This document shows positions 53,560 through 64,000 of a stretch of 64,000 nt of DNA, piece after piece. The first letter of the stretch is position 1. Each line of letters begins with the position of its first letter. Made by a program: the position numbers and the translations under genes. Under the pieces are notes generated by a model. It was given only the letters and a program-made list of their open reading frames with translations. It was not told where the DNA came from and ran no database searches. The DNA is from Pipra filicauda (lineage: Eukaryota; Chordata; Aves; Passeriformes; Pipridae): positions 1,920,602-1,984,601 of the forward strand of contig NW_024104416.1 of assembly GCF_003945595.2 (NCBI RefSeq). The letters are read 5' to 3'.

Positions 53560-55500
53560 TTAATTATAACCTCCATATTTTATTCATGAATTTTACAATT
53601 CCAAATATAATGAAACAGTTAGAGTATTTTATTACAAAGCTTATAAAATAATTAAATATTACACTTATAGTTTTTTGCCTTTTTTACACCATAATTCATA
53701 CTTTGTGACACTACCATTTTCTTTCCTCAGTTGTCACTTAAGGAAGTGAGCAAAGAAATATAAAGGAAAAGCTATGCATTAATAAATTAATTATTTTACA
53801 TAAAATAATAAAAAGGACACAATTATAAAAACAAAACAAAAACAACCTTGTAGTTTTCCTAGAAAAAAAAGTTATAATTACACAATGTCCAATATCAAGA
53901 CAGAGCGGTGTAGGTTGAGATATGTTTCCAATCATCATTTCTTAGAGTATCACAGAATACATGTTTTTAATTTAAATTGTTGCAGAGGGAACTGCTAATT
54001 TTAAGTGACCACTGTCTGGCATTAGTGCTGAGTTGGCTAATTTTATGCTGAAACCATACTTTAAAAAAAACAGTCAAACTGAACTACATTCATCAAACAA
54101 AGTTGTGGGATTGGGTGGAATTAGATAAATAAGTCCCTCATAGGCACTCCCCAGAAAATTACAGTAGGACACAGCTCTGTCTCAGATGGGTTTGGCAAAC
54201 AGGTTGGGGATTTTTCCAACGCAGAAACCTTTTGAACTGCACCATTTGATCGTGTCACCGAGCACCTCGATACTGAACGGTTACAAATATCATTATGTTT
54301 ACAATTCTTTTGTTTGCTGGTGGATTCTGAACTAAATACAAGTATTTGGAGAGTGTATAAAAATAGAATTGACTTTTATTTGGTTTGAGTAAAAAATCCA
54401 CTTATCTTTTTCAAGCGCTTTTTCCGCATAACCTGTGTGAATAAATAACTGTTCAGAGAAGTTCAGCATGAATTAATGGACTGTAATATTCTTATTATTT
54501 CCTTTGGGTAATGAATGAATCAAAATTTGCAGAGATTTGAGATTAAAAGGAAGACATTCTTCAGTATCTTGGCATTCAAACAATCTAGCTTCTGAAACAA
54601 AACTACTTTAAAATATCAAGTTTAAATTTTAAAATTACATATCTAATGAGCTTAGAAAGTTGAAAACATAACCATTGAGCTCAATAAATCTGAGTTCCTT
54701 GAGTTAGTTGAAACATGAAATCCTTATTAATTGTAACACAGCAATATTAAAAGTCCAAATATTCTAACGCTGAGTATTTCTAGGAATACATTTTCAAGTT
54801 ACTAGTTAACCACCTCTGAGTTTCTACACAAAGCAGAAAATGAATTCTTCAAAATAATAAGAACATTAGCATGATGCAAAACTTGCTTTTCCAGCAGCAA
54901 GTCTGATAGAGAAGCACCATAAATCTTTGTAGTGCACTATTTACTTCTGGTGGTCACACGTGTGACACTGTGTTCTCCAGCCAACAGCCATTGGAATGTC
55001 TCTCTGTGGCAGCAAACAGCTTCCTCACCCTGGGACAACGGTATCATAAAAAAAATTATGAGAGGAAACGCTTTTGACAGTGTGCTCTGTCCTGCTGCCA
55101 CGCCGTAGCCTTTCTCCTCCAGCTCCCCATCTCTTTTTTGCTTTGCATTCTGGTAAATTAGCCAGAAAAGGCTTCCTTGCCTTAATTTCTTCCTCGTAAC
55201 ATGTGACAGTGCAAAATGACACTTTTAAAGAAAGAAGAACTTCCCCTCGAGTCTCAGTGTTCAAGTGATCCATAGTACCCTGTGCTTTAGTGAGGTCAGC
55301 AAATAAAGAAAAAAAAGAAACATTCCTTTTTCAACACATATCCAACAATTACTGTACCTCAGACATTCCCTTAGAAAAAAAACAAGTCTCTTCCATCAGT
55401 GGTTTATGTGGCACCATGTCTTGCCTCAAAGTAGAGATAATTCCAACATAAATTGAAGAAGAGAATCCTGTCACTGAAGGGTTCAGATAACTCGCTGCTA
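53560..55500 (-). other. ADAMTS18: Probable 3' UTR of the ADAMTS18-like gene
   Basis: The sequence directly after the TGA stop is strongly AT-rich down to about 53,545, where composition returns to the background. Read on the minus strand it has many ATTTA pentamers (plus-strand TAAAT, for example near 53,653, 54,126, 54,440 and 54,919). Two AATAAA hexamers lie at 53,628-53,633 and 53,579-53,584. Past the second is a T/GT-rich stretch suitable as a downstream element. The 3' end near 53,560 is inferred; transcript data are absent. Confidence 0.5.
53579..53633 (-). terminator. Two candidate polyadenylation signals
   Basis: Plus-strand TTTATT at 53,628-53,633 and 53,579-53,584 reads AATAAA on the minus strand, the coding strand of the upstream gene. 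The pair sits at the edge of the AT-rich 3' UTR. A further candidate lies at 54,375-54,380 and would give a shorter transcript. Confidence 0.45.
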
Positions 55501-55616
55501 TCAGTTCTTCTTCGTGCATGATTTACAACACTGCTTGCCATAAAATTTGTGGTTACAGACACCATGCTGGGGCACCAGATGACACCAAGTGAAGAAATCC
55601 ACACAAGAAGGATCAT
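55501..55616 (-). CDS. ADAMTS18: ADAMTS18 terminal coding exon, PLAC domain and stop
   Basis: After a pyrimidine-rich TTCAG acceptor, 116 coding bases complete a split Asp codon and encode 37 further residues before TGA. The PLAC (protease and lacunin) signature is clear: DPSCVDFF, WCHLVPQHGVC, NHKFYGKQCC and CKSC, with six cysteines in total. The chain ends in the short polar, basic tail TKKN. The PLAC domain is the usual C-terminus of ADAMTS18 and several other ADAMTS and ADAMTS-like proteins. Confidence 0.93.
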
Positions 55617-58600
55617 CTGAAGGAAAGAAATCCAAGCAATATGGTAAGACTGTGTTTTTAGCAAGTCTGCAAGTCAGGCAATATTTCCAAACATTTGTAT
55701 GCAATTGTAAATATTAAAAACATGGTGGGTGACTCAATTCAAAGAAGAGGAAACATGAGCGAGTTTTCATCTCAAAAATACTAGTTTCTTTTTTTAATTT
55801 CTTAAGAGATCAAATTTACTAATTTATAGAGATAGAGCTAATATCACAGGAGGGTCAGAGGCTGAATTAAAAAATTTAGAGCACACTCTGAAGTTCAGGA
55901 AAACAGAAGGAAGTTCCACATTAGAGGATAGAAAAACTTATCTGTGTTTACACCTCTGATTACAAATGTTGTTCTAAAGCCAGGTACTTGCACATATGAG
56001 CCTGCTCTACACTTGATGCCAACTGCTTCTTGCCACCACCATCACACGGAGTTTACCTGCACCTCAAAGTAGTGTCAGCTCTGAGTGTGAGTGGGTGTCC
56101 ACACAAACACATGGAAATGGGAATGCCTGGGCCCTGCTCTGAGCACACGTGGGCACAGAGTGCTCTGCTCCCTGTCTGTGTCCCAGCACTTTCTAGAGGC
56201 ACTTCTTCCTCTCCATTCTGCTCTGCAGGGAACCTCAGAAATCTCTTCCTCAGACACTTCAGTTATGTGCCATGAATCAGGCTTTTAGGACTATGCCCTG
56301 TTGGTGAAATCTTAATTAAGTGCAATGAGAAAAGAGACAGTGTTTAGTTCTGAAAAGCCTTTAATTACAAATACAGGTAAATCATATTTTTCAATTAAGA
56401 TCTTATTTCTCTTCAATTTCTCTACAGATCATTTATACACACAGCTCTGCTGCTTTAAAAATATTTCGTAGTTGCTCCTCTCTCCAGTTTTGTAGAGGAT
56501 GCTTTATGTTTCTTTAAATGAGCAGAGTGATGATTCATTTGGATGATTTATAAACAAATTCACTGTGTCTGAGACAGCAATAGGACTCAATGAGCTTCAG
56601 CAAAATTTATAGCTAAACTGAAATCTCCTGTGAGCATGGGAAAAGATTTCATTCAGCTCTCAGAACTACTGTTTACATGGTCAATAAAAGGAATTTACAA
56701 GGAGACTGAAATAAAATCTAGCCACCACTGTCTGTATTCTCAGATCAGCTAAGCTGAGTCACAGCAGATAAATGCTCCCTCACATGGCACAGACAACTTC
56801 TTCATGTTCCCTGGACCAGGAATCATCTCCATCTCTCTATAGGAACTTCTTTGGATTCATCACCACTACTTTTTTTTAATTCCCTTTTATATCATGGCAA
56901 AGGTGATTTTTTTTTTTGTATGCCTTTATCACTCTCAAATTTGAATTAATAGGAAAATTATTTCTTTTTTTTTTTTTTTTTAATATGCCATTTTTTCTCA
57001 GCTTTTAAAAACTTAAGCCTGTCTGTAAATTCTAATGGTAGGGAAAGAAAACACTGTTCTTGAACAAACACTTGTCCAGGAAGTGGGGAGCTCAGCACTG
57101 AACTGCAGCCTTCCCACTCCACAGCACTGCCTTTCCATTCTGCATGGAGTGTCAGGAGGGATGCAGCTGGAGTTCAGCACCAACCTTCCCGTTCCTTCCC
57201 CTGCTGTCACCAGACAGAATCTGGGAGGAACCAAAACAGACAAGAGATGAAAAGCACACACCACACAGAGGAAGGAAAGCTGTTCTAAGTAAGACAGAAG
57301 AAGCTCTCGTGCCATGAAAGGGTAAATTTTTAAAAAATTACAAATTACTCTTTAAAAAAAAAAGTATGAGGAGGAAGCAACATTAATAAATCTTTATTCC
57401 CACTTTGAAGATCAGAGGGCAGTGTTAATATTACAGAGGTATGGCTGAAAACTTTACACTTGGGACCTAATCCAAGGACTGTTGGAAGGAACACAAAGAG
57501 TCCCACAAAATTCAGTGGATGGGGATCAGGCTGTCAGTCCCTTATTTCTATTTACCCAAGTATTTATACATTGTTCAGATTTTCATTCATTTAAGCAGTT
57601 GGATTTACTAGGAGTCACAGTGACCCTAACTGCATTTAGCAGAGGGGTGGAAATGACCTGGTTTGTCCAGGAAAGTGCAAACTCTCCCTGAAACATTAAT
57701 TTCTTGCCTGTGATCACTGAGCTGGAGCTGCATGGCTGATAATAGAGACTGATTTGCTTCAATGTGATTCCAGCACAGCTGGTTTCCTCTCTTTCTGCTG
57801 GTTTAGACAGAAAGTTAGAGAGCAGTGAGGAGATAATTGATCTCTAGAGCCTGACGACCCAGGTATAATAAAGGGGAAAGGGCTCCTGCAGATGTGAGGA
57901 GAGAGAGAAACAGGCCAAGGCCAAAATTAATAACAGACAGTACTTCAAACATGAAATATAGCAGGGGAAAACAGGGGTGAAAGAAAAGTCCTTGCTATGT
58001 AACAGAAAAGGGAGTTATACAGGAACTCCAAAGTACAGCAGAACCTTTTAGGAAGGTTAATTTGAAGTGTTAGGAACATTTACTGATAAAAACAGCAGAA
58101 CTATTTCTTATCCCTTTTAGGACCATTTCATCTCTATATCCTTGTTTGGATTAAGGTCCCCTGATAGATCAGCTTGATACTCTGCATGTCTTGAGCTGAT
58201 GCAGTAGAATGGTTAGGATCTCCCTGGGTTTCACAGGGTTTCTGTGCACAGGGAATGCCAGGAATTGGGGCAGACACTGGGGGTGGTTGGCTAATGTCAG
58301 TTTACAAGATGCAGGGCCAGAGCTTGACCTCTGCTCCCAACTCCATTACCACCTTCCTCTTGCAATCCAGCTTGGGTTTTATAGAGGTTACTTTCAGCTC
58401 CCAGTTTTAAAATGGTAACAAGTCAATTAATGTGCAGTATTTTGAAAGCTAATGTTTAAAGTGCTTTAGCATACCTAGATAACCAGTGTTATGTGGGACA
58501 AACCTGGACCTCCATGAGTTTTTTTCACATAGTTAGGAAGGAGTCATGAACAGTGACCATCCTGTAACCAAATAAATGGGACAGGGTAATGCACCACTCT

Positions 58601-61600
58601 GTCTGTGATGGTGCTGAGAGAATTAATTCCTCTTCCATCATTCCCTGCTCCTCACATTGAAGAGGCAGAGAGGGATACAGTAGATATACAACTGGGGAGA
58701 GAGCTTAATTTCATGTTCCCTGATGGCACGTCTCAAGGACATTCTAGACAAAACATTTTTGGAGTCCCGGGATCTGGGTGCAATCTGAAGCTTGGTCTGA
58801 CTTCAAAAGACTAAAAGTAAATGGCAAATTCTTATTGCTTAGCTCCAGAGTTGCTATTATTAATCACAAAGCAGTACCAGCACAGGATGCTTCTGTTATT
58901 CAACAAGAGAGTATAAAAGTGCAGCTCAGAACCAAACAGCATAACTATTTCACATACTGTTTTTAAAATCTCCTGTGTCAGTCATACTCTTAAGTTTGCT
59001 TTAAGAGGGCTCAATTTGAGAAGAGACATGATGTAGTATCAAACAGTTACTGTCAACCTGGAAGCCTGGGAAAAAATCATTTATGAAGGAACATGCCAAA
59101 TCAGTGAGTGAAATGGAAAGGTGGGCTTTGCTGCCTATAGAATTCTAAGGAAACAACTCTGCTGCAGCATGTAGAGCCGAGTTTTACCTCTTTTCACGGG
59201 GACTGGGCAGAAGTTGGTGTTGCAAGCTCTCAGGACAGCTGGTTTCTGGTGGGGCAGGCACCCAGACGCTGGTCTCCCCTGGCGCAGGCACTGCACACTC
59301 CGGGTCTGCACTCCCCCTCCACAGGTCACCGTGCACTGAGGAGAAAAGGAAAAGCTGTCTTTCACAGCAGAGACTCTGGAAGCCCATGAAAGCCAAAGTG
59401 GGGAGTTTCAAGGGCTTTGGATGAGACTTTCAAAGCAAGAAAGGTCAGGATCGGATGTGTCGCTGTTCAGTAACCCCCACCAGGACCAACTTTTCAGAGA
59501 CGTGTGTGTCTTTTGGTTATTTAAGGACTCAGCTGAAAATCTGGTTCCTTACTTAGGCATTGAGACAGAAACTGAACATTTTAGAAAACCTATTCCTGAC
59601 TGCCTGCCCTGATTTCTTTTGATCTCTGGGCCCAATCCTGCTGCCTTAACAGAGATAAAACTCCCATTGGAACAATAATTTTGGCAGTATCTGGGGAAAA
59701 CCACTATGCATTTGCAGGAAGAGCTATGAAGTATTTTAACATTAATAAGCCTTTTACTTGTATGTGTTTCATGAAGAGTTGTCTTTAAGATAAATGTGAT
59801 CATTTTCATCTGATTGCAATTGTCAGGCATACATTGTTTCATGTAAATATTATTAAATGAGTGTGTGTCTCTTTGATATATGACTCATGAAGTAGATAAG
59901 TTCCAGAAATACAGAAGCTTGTTTGCAAGAATGTAGAAACAAATACAGACTGATCCCACAATTAATCATAGTATTTAGGGAATTCCAGGCAATCTGTGCA
60001 GATGCTCAAATACATTGTGCACAGAGATATGCAGTAGTTCAACCACAGTGCACTTTGAAGATGGAGAAGAAAGTGTTGGAAAATGAGTGTGGAATGTAAT
60101 GCCTCTCAAGCACGAATAACATTTTTAGGTGACATTCTTCAGTTTCAGGACAAAGAAATGAGCTGCACCAAAGTACATGATGGATGTGGACCAGCTGCAT
60201 CATGTTTCAGTGGCTGAGTGGTGTGGCCTTCTTTAGGGAATGGCTACGTGCAGGAGACACCTGGGAACTGTTAGTACTGGGGATGGCTCCAATGTACCAC
60301 TGGACTTTTGATTCCAGCAGAATGTAAGGCTGGAGCTGGCTTTAATCTGGGCAGCCTGGGCTCACCCTGCCGTGGTCACAGTGGCATGGCTGTCAGCATT
60401 TTACAGCCATCAGCTCTTTGTGCCACTCCAGCCAGTGTGCCTTCTGTGGGATATGATGGAGTGTGGTGCTCTCCAAACCCAGCACGGACACCTCACCTGC
60501 ATTCCAGGGCATGCACTGCCCAGGAGGCAGCAGTTGCACTGCAGTTGTGTTGTTCTGCAGAGCTGTGCAGGGAAGAGCACCAGGGGATGTGACTTGAGCT
60601 GCTGTACAGAGAAACTTGGTCCTTCTGCAAATTCCTTAGAGCCAAGACATGAAATAGTGCTGAAAGAGCAATAGCCAGGACAGGGAGAGAGGTGAGAGAG
60701 CTTTCCATTCCTACCTGCTGCCAGGGTGAGGAATACCAGCCAGACACCATGTTATACAATGTCTGTGATGGACAGGCTCCCTTGTTACAAGGTTCCTCCA
60801 GCTTGGTGTTTGGTTTCTTGAGGTTTCTGCATCTCCTCTGAGGGAAGGTGAGCAGTTTCCCGTGGCTGCTTTTCTCACCACATTTGAGTTCTCGCCTTTG
60901 CACGCCTGGGCCGCAGGAGGCTGAGCACTGCAGAGGCAAAATACACCTCTTACATCTACAGAAACACGGTCAGATAAAGGGGAATGTGCAAGAGAACCCA
61001 AAGTGTGCATTATAAAAGCACTGTAGAACTAAACCCACAAAGACCATGCTCGATAATGTGAAAACTGAAATACGAATCCAAGTCAGTGAAAGTCCTGGAT
61101 AACAAAGACAGCAGGGTACATCTAACTACATCTGTGTTTCATGGAGGTTTGCCTAGAACACCTGATTTTCAAATGACAGCTCAGCTTTCTGTCCTCCCCA
61201 TGGCTCGTGTGTGTCCCTGAGTCAGCATTTCCTAGAGCAGAAAGGCAGGCAGTGAGCCATGTAACTGCACCACTTTACCTCACTCCAGGAAGAAATCACC
61301 CACTGGAGCCGGTCATTTTTGGGACAGCGTCCCAGCACACAGGTCTGCTGGGATTCGGGTCTGTGGTCTCTGCTGCACATACTTTCAGGCAAGATTTTCA
61401 CCTTGGGAGAACCAGTACTTTTGCAGTAGACATCCCGTTTCTTAAGACCTCTCCCACAAGTCTTGGAGCACTGTGATGGAAAGAAACACTCATTTGAAGC
61501 AGAGGAAATGAAAATTGGCATTATTTGTATTTTACAGCAGAATGTAGAAGTCATGGCTAACATGCTGTGTAGCTGCTATTGTATATAAGCAAACTTGAAA

Positions 61601-64000
61601 TTCTGCTGGTACATAAGTAACAGTAACATCTGTATGTCACTTCTACAATGTTGCTCTAAGTGCTCTCTTAATGTAAGCTGTGAACTCTCACAGCCCCCAT
61701 ATAGAAGAGATATGAGTAATATCTCTTTTCCGTAGATGAGGTAAGTTGGACTTGTGAGCAAAATGCTTTTGTGAGCAAAGTGCTTTCTCCCTGCTCAGCA
61801 CAGCTGAAAGCTGGTCCTAACCTCCCATGGCAGAATCTCCCATGGCAAGATGCTCTCAGCTATTTGTTATTTTGTCCTCACCTTGGCCTAGAGGGATGAG
61901 ATAGAGGCAGAGAAAACCACCCAGGGAATTGATACATAACTCCTTCACCGAGCGGATCTCACCGCAAGACAGAATCTGATACAGACAGTGGTTAAGGAGT
62001 TACACCAAAGATGTTTTAATTGCCAACTGCAGCTTAGGACAAGTCACTGGTGAATAAATAAGCATTGCTGAACCGTAGCTCAGTGGAACAGGCATTCTGC
62101 AGCTTTCACTGCCTTAGCATACAACAAAATGCCTGAACGAGCCATTTCTGATGAAATGAAGGAATAAACACTGTCAGCTTCCTACTTTCTTGCACCCTCT
62201 TCTAATTGTTCTTCTTTCTACTAATTATTATGGGGCATGTTCCAAGGCAGAATCACTACTTGTGTCAAATTACAAGTGCTTTTAAAAGATTTCATGAAAG
62301 CACAGTTGTGTTGAGGATGTAACAGAAATACCTGCATGTTGAAAATCTGTGGTTTTAATCCTTCGCCAAACAAACAAAAAAGTTCTTTTCATTTAAAATG
62401 ACTCTGATTTGTGTAGAGAGGCTGGGTTTAGATTAGATATTAGGAAGAAATCCTTTCCTGTGAGGGTGGGGAGGCCCTGGCACAGGTTGCCCAGAGAAGC
62501 TGTGGCTGCCCCATCCCTGGAAGTGTCCAAGGCCAGGTTGGACGGGGCTTGGAGCAACCTGGGCTAGTGGAAGGTGTCCCTGCCCATGGCAGGGGGTGGA
62601 ATGAGATGAGCTTTAAGGTCCCTTCCAGCCCAAACATTTTGTGATTCTATGATTTTGCACTTTTTCCTCTTAACTCCTTTGAACTTGTGATCTAACAGTT
62701 TTCAGCTGAATCTCAAAATCTTTACTAACTTGTTCAATAGGCCTGTTAAACTACATTTCAGCAGGACTTGTAAACTTAAAATCTCTACACCTCTTAAAGA
62801 AGAGGAAAATGGATTTTTCTTAATTGTCATTTTTTTATTTTAGAGGAGTAAAGTCTGAATGTGGGAATGTGTTTGAAGATCTGGTTTTTACAATCTCCTG
62901 CCGCACTCAGGTTTCCTTCAGATACACTGTAAGAAGCTCCTTTTGGATTGTTAAAACTCTGTTTCAATGGACTACTGAGTGGTTACTGACTGTCACATTC
63001 CAGGGCACTGCCCTGGAGGGGCAGTCTGTGCCTCTCAGCTGGGAATGCTGAGGTCAAGGTGTTCTTGAACACCTAAAGAGTAACAGTGCCAAGAACAGAA
63101 CACATAAGTAATACATTTTTCAATAAATTTAAATCCATCTCGAATCCTTTTGATATAAGTGTACTGCCAGCTCTCCTTTAAATCCCAGATTTCTCATTAC
63201 TTTGCTTATCCTTACAGTAACCATTCACAATAACACCAACAGCAGTGAAAGATGGAGCAGAGCTGAGGTTTTTGTGAGCATCTGTGTGTTTTTTAGCTCA
63301 GGTGGTTCAATGTCAGGGACCTCTCAGGGTGTGTACACCCCTTTCAGCAGGGTGTGTACACACAGAATCTGCCCACAGGCCTCATGCCCCTCATGGCAGT
63401 ATCTGCAGCAGCACTGCTGGCAGTAGAGTAGCTGCTCTAACAGTGGCAAAAGTACAGAAGTCATTAGTGAATGTGTAAATCACAAATTTATCAACCCACA
63501 ATCCATATACATGTGTGTAACTCTAAGCCCAAATACTTCTTCATTCCTTGACTGCCTGTCACCTCTGAGAGAACTTAATATTGCTTGGGAAGTAATCTCA
63601 GAGGGGGTTAATGGCTTGAAGAATTCATAGAGCCGTAAGTTATGAAATCAGAAAGAATTATCTATCCATTTATGTGCACCACCTAAAAGAACACCACCTG
63701 TCTGCTCCTGGCAAGCCCTCCTGTCTGAGCACTGCTGAAGGCTGGTTACAAAGCATATATAGTTTACATGTTTATACACACATGGTTTACATATTCTCTT
63801 CATGAATGAAGCCACTTGCAAAACACTGAACTCCACAGAGTTTGCACTATTTTTCTTTTTGAGGAGAGTTTTTTGCAATGTTTTCATTATGCCAGCAGAC
63901 TAAGATTTCTCCAAATTACCTGAGACCACGGGCCAGGGCTCCATTCTGGTGGGCAGTCCTGACTATTGCACATCTGCACCTGTGGGGGGGTGCTGACAGG
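55501..64000 (-). CDS. ADAMTS18: ADAMTS18-like metalloprotease, C-terminal exons (gene continues past right edge)
   Basis: This is the C-terminal part of a secreted zinc metalloprotease of the ADAMTS family. The coding segments on the minus strand are 64000-63920, 61470-61279, 60927-60715, 59335-59188 and 55616-55501, and they join in frame to give 249 residues and a TGA stop. Domain order is the end of one TSR, three full TSRs with six cysteines each, then a PLAC domain with six cysteines. The three TSRs start CSKTCG, CSASCG and CTVTCG, all matching the CXX(S/T)CG O-fucosylation consensus. In this family the C-terminal TSR and PLAC region mediates matrix binding; the signal peptide, propeptide, protease and spacer would lie beyond 64,000. 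ADAMTS18 is preferred over its paralogue ADAMTS16 because the PLAC ending (GKQCCKSC followed by a short basic tail) fits my recollection of ADAMTS18. The ADAMTS TSR-PLAC identity is very secure, the exact paralogue less so. No frameshift or early stop was seen. Confidence 0.85.
55617..59187 (-). other. Last intron of ADAMTS18-like gene
   Basis: This is a GT-AG intron of about 3.6 kb between the last TSR exon and the PLAC exon. It contains a 17-base T run at 56,965-56,981 and a smaller T run near 56,908. No further TSR or PLAC coding similarity and no recognised repeat was seen in it. Confidence 0.85.
59188..59335 (-). CDS. ADAMTS18: ADAMTS18 exon, last TSR
   Basis: This 148-bp exon (phase 0 in, phase 1 out) starts after CTCAG with CTVTCGGGVQTRS and ends CPVPVKR plus one base before the donor GAG|GTAAAA. 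Six cysteines are present (CTVTC, VQC, GC, RAC, NFC). The split codon G+AT restores an Asp when joined to the terminal exon, giving VKRDDPSC. CTVTCG fits the O-fucosylation consensus. Confidence 0.93.
59336..60714 (-). other. Intron of ADAMTS18-like gene
   Basis: This GT-AG intron of about 1.4 kb, phase 0, shows nothing beyond ordinary sequence. Open frames across 60,308-60,674 on the plus strand have no recognisable domain. Confidence 0.85.
60715..60927 (-). CDS. ADAMTS18: ADAMTS18 exon, penultimate full TSR plus start of last
   Basis: This 213-bp (71-codon, phase 0/0) exon begins after CTGCAG with CSASCGPG and ends MVSGWYSSPWQQ before the donor CAG|GTAGGA. Six cysteines are present (CSASC, LKC, RRC, EPC, GAC). 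A longer insertion between the third and fourth cysteines includes GKLLTFPQRRCRN. CSASCG again fits the O-fucosylation consensus. The exon joins the previous one as WSE|CSASCG, the expected WSxC motif, which supports both splice sites. Confidence 0.93.
60928..61278 (-). other. Short intron of ADAMTS18-like gene
   Basis: This 351-bp GT-AG phase 0 intron is the shortest in the visible part of the gene. I see no repeat or conserved-looking motif in it. Confidence 0.85.
61279..61470 (-). CDS. ADAMTS18: ADAMTS18 exon, full TSR plus start of next
   Basis: This 192-bp (64-codon, phase 0/0) exon starts after a CACAG acceptor with CSKTCGRG and ends WVISSWSE before the donor GAG|GTAAAG. It encodes a TSR with six cysteines in the usual order (CSKTC, VYC, SMC, QTC, GRC), followed by the tryptophan strand of the following repeat. 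CSKTCG matches the POFUT2 O-fucosylation consensus. The basic stretch GLKKR after the second cysteine is typical of the TSR strand carrying stacked arginines. Confidence 0.93.
61471..63919 (-). other. Intron of ADAMTS18-like gene containing a CR1 insertion
   Basis: This is a phase 0 GT-AG intron of about 2.4 kb. It carries one CR1 3' end (about 62,422-62,656) in antisense orientation to the gene. A small direct repeat, CAGGGTGTGTACAC, lies near 63,325-63,362. The rest is unremarkable. Confidence 0.85.
62422..62656 (+). mobile_element. CR1 LINE 3' fragment
   Basis: The characteristic CR1 3' region is present: GGAAGAAATCCTTTCCTGTG, GAGGCCCTGGCACAGGTTGC, TGTCCAAGGCCAGGTTGGA, GGTCCCTTCCAGCCCAAAC, ending with a decayed ATTCTATG tail near 62,644. 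It is 5' truncated, as most CR1 copies are, and lies antisense in an ADAMTS18-like intron. It is close in sequence to the copy at 47,995-48,352. Confidence 0.9.
63920..64000 (-). CDS. ADAMTS18: ADAMTS18 exon, end of one TSR and start of the next (partial at window edge)
   Basis: The exon reads in frame from the window edge and includes VQMCNSQDCPPEW, then WSPGPWSQ, ending at a CAG|GTAATT donor at 63920/63919. The CNSQDC stretch is the closing end of a TSR, and the tryptophan-containing stretch opens the TSR completed by the next exon. It is open for 27 codons to the edge. There is also a pyrimidine-rich CCCCCCCACAG just before GTGCAG, so the exon could instead begin at 63979 as a 60-bp, 20-codon exon. 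I prefer the longer reading because the in-frame PVSTPPQ leader looks like natural TSR sequence. Confidence 0.8.

Noticed and set aside
56965..56981. 17-base T run (A run on the gene strand) as a possible retroposon tail
   Set aside because: No SINE, LINE or processed-gene body was recognised next to it; a simple homopolymer is enough.
60493..60714. Continuation of the TSR open frame past the exon end
   Set aside because: It reads past the CAG|GTAGGA donor into intron, and the TSR pattern stops at the donor.

Overview
The window looks like avian nuclear DNA, probably from a songbird or relative. It carries several CR1 LINE 3' ends, two of them with clear ATTCTATG-type octamer tails, and an LTR fragment of a type common in bird genomes. 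It also has a spliced vertebrate gene with GT-AG introns. Overall it is AT-rich and has very few coding bases.

Layout. (1) About 1-53,545 is a gene desert. I recognise no protein-coding exon, tRNA or rRNA on either strand. It holds one ERV-type LTR fragment (about 10,205-10,463) and three CR1 fragments (about 44,558-44,727, 47,995-48,352 and 48,462-48,526). It also holds simple repeats, a GC-rich block (about 2,925-3,545) and a CpG-dense, promoter-like interval (about 8,655-9,110). Several stretches carry clustered homeodomain or POU-type motifs and could be conserved non-coding elements, but this cannot be tested from one sequence. (2) About 53,560-64,000, minus strand, is the 3' end of an ADAMTS-family metalloprotease gene, best matched to ADAMTS18. 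Five coding segments are visible: the end of one thrombospondin type 1 repeat (TSR) plus the start of the next (runs off the right edge), exons completing two TSRs and starting their successors, a last TSR exon, and a terminal exon encoding the PLAC domain and stop codon. An AT-rich 3' UTR of about 1.9 kb follows, with two close AATAAA signals near 53,579-53,633. All four introns are GT-AG and the reading phases join without a break. The visible coding sequence gives 249 residues plus stop.

The catalytic domains lie beyond the right edge, so the window shows only the C-terminal part, which in this family binds extracellular matrix, plus the 3' flank. The left desert is intergenic DNA downstream of the gene and a plausible place for distal regulatory elements. 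I found no clear new biological system. The best leads are the promoter-like interval near 8.7-9.1 kb, a 30-bp palindrome at 47,411-47,440, the doublet of CR1 3' ends and the motif-rich candidate elements.
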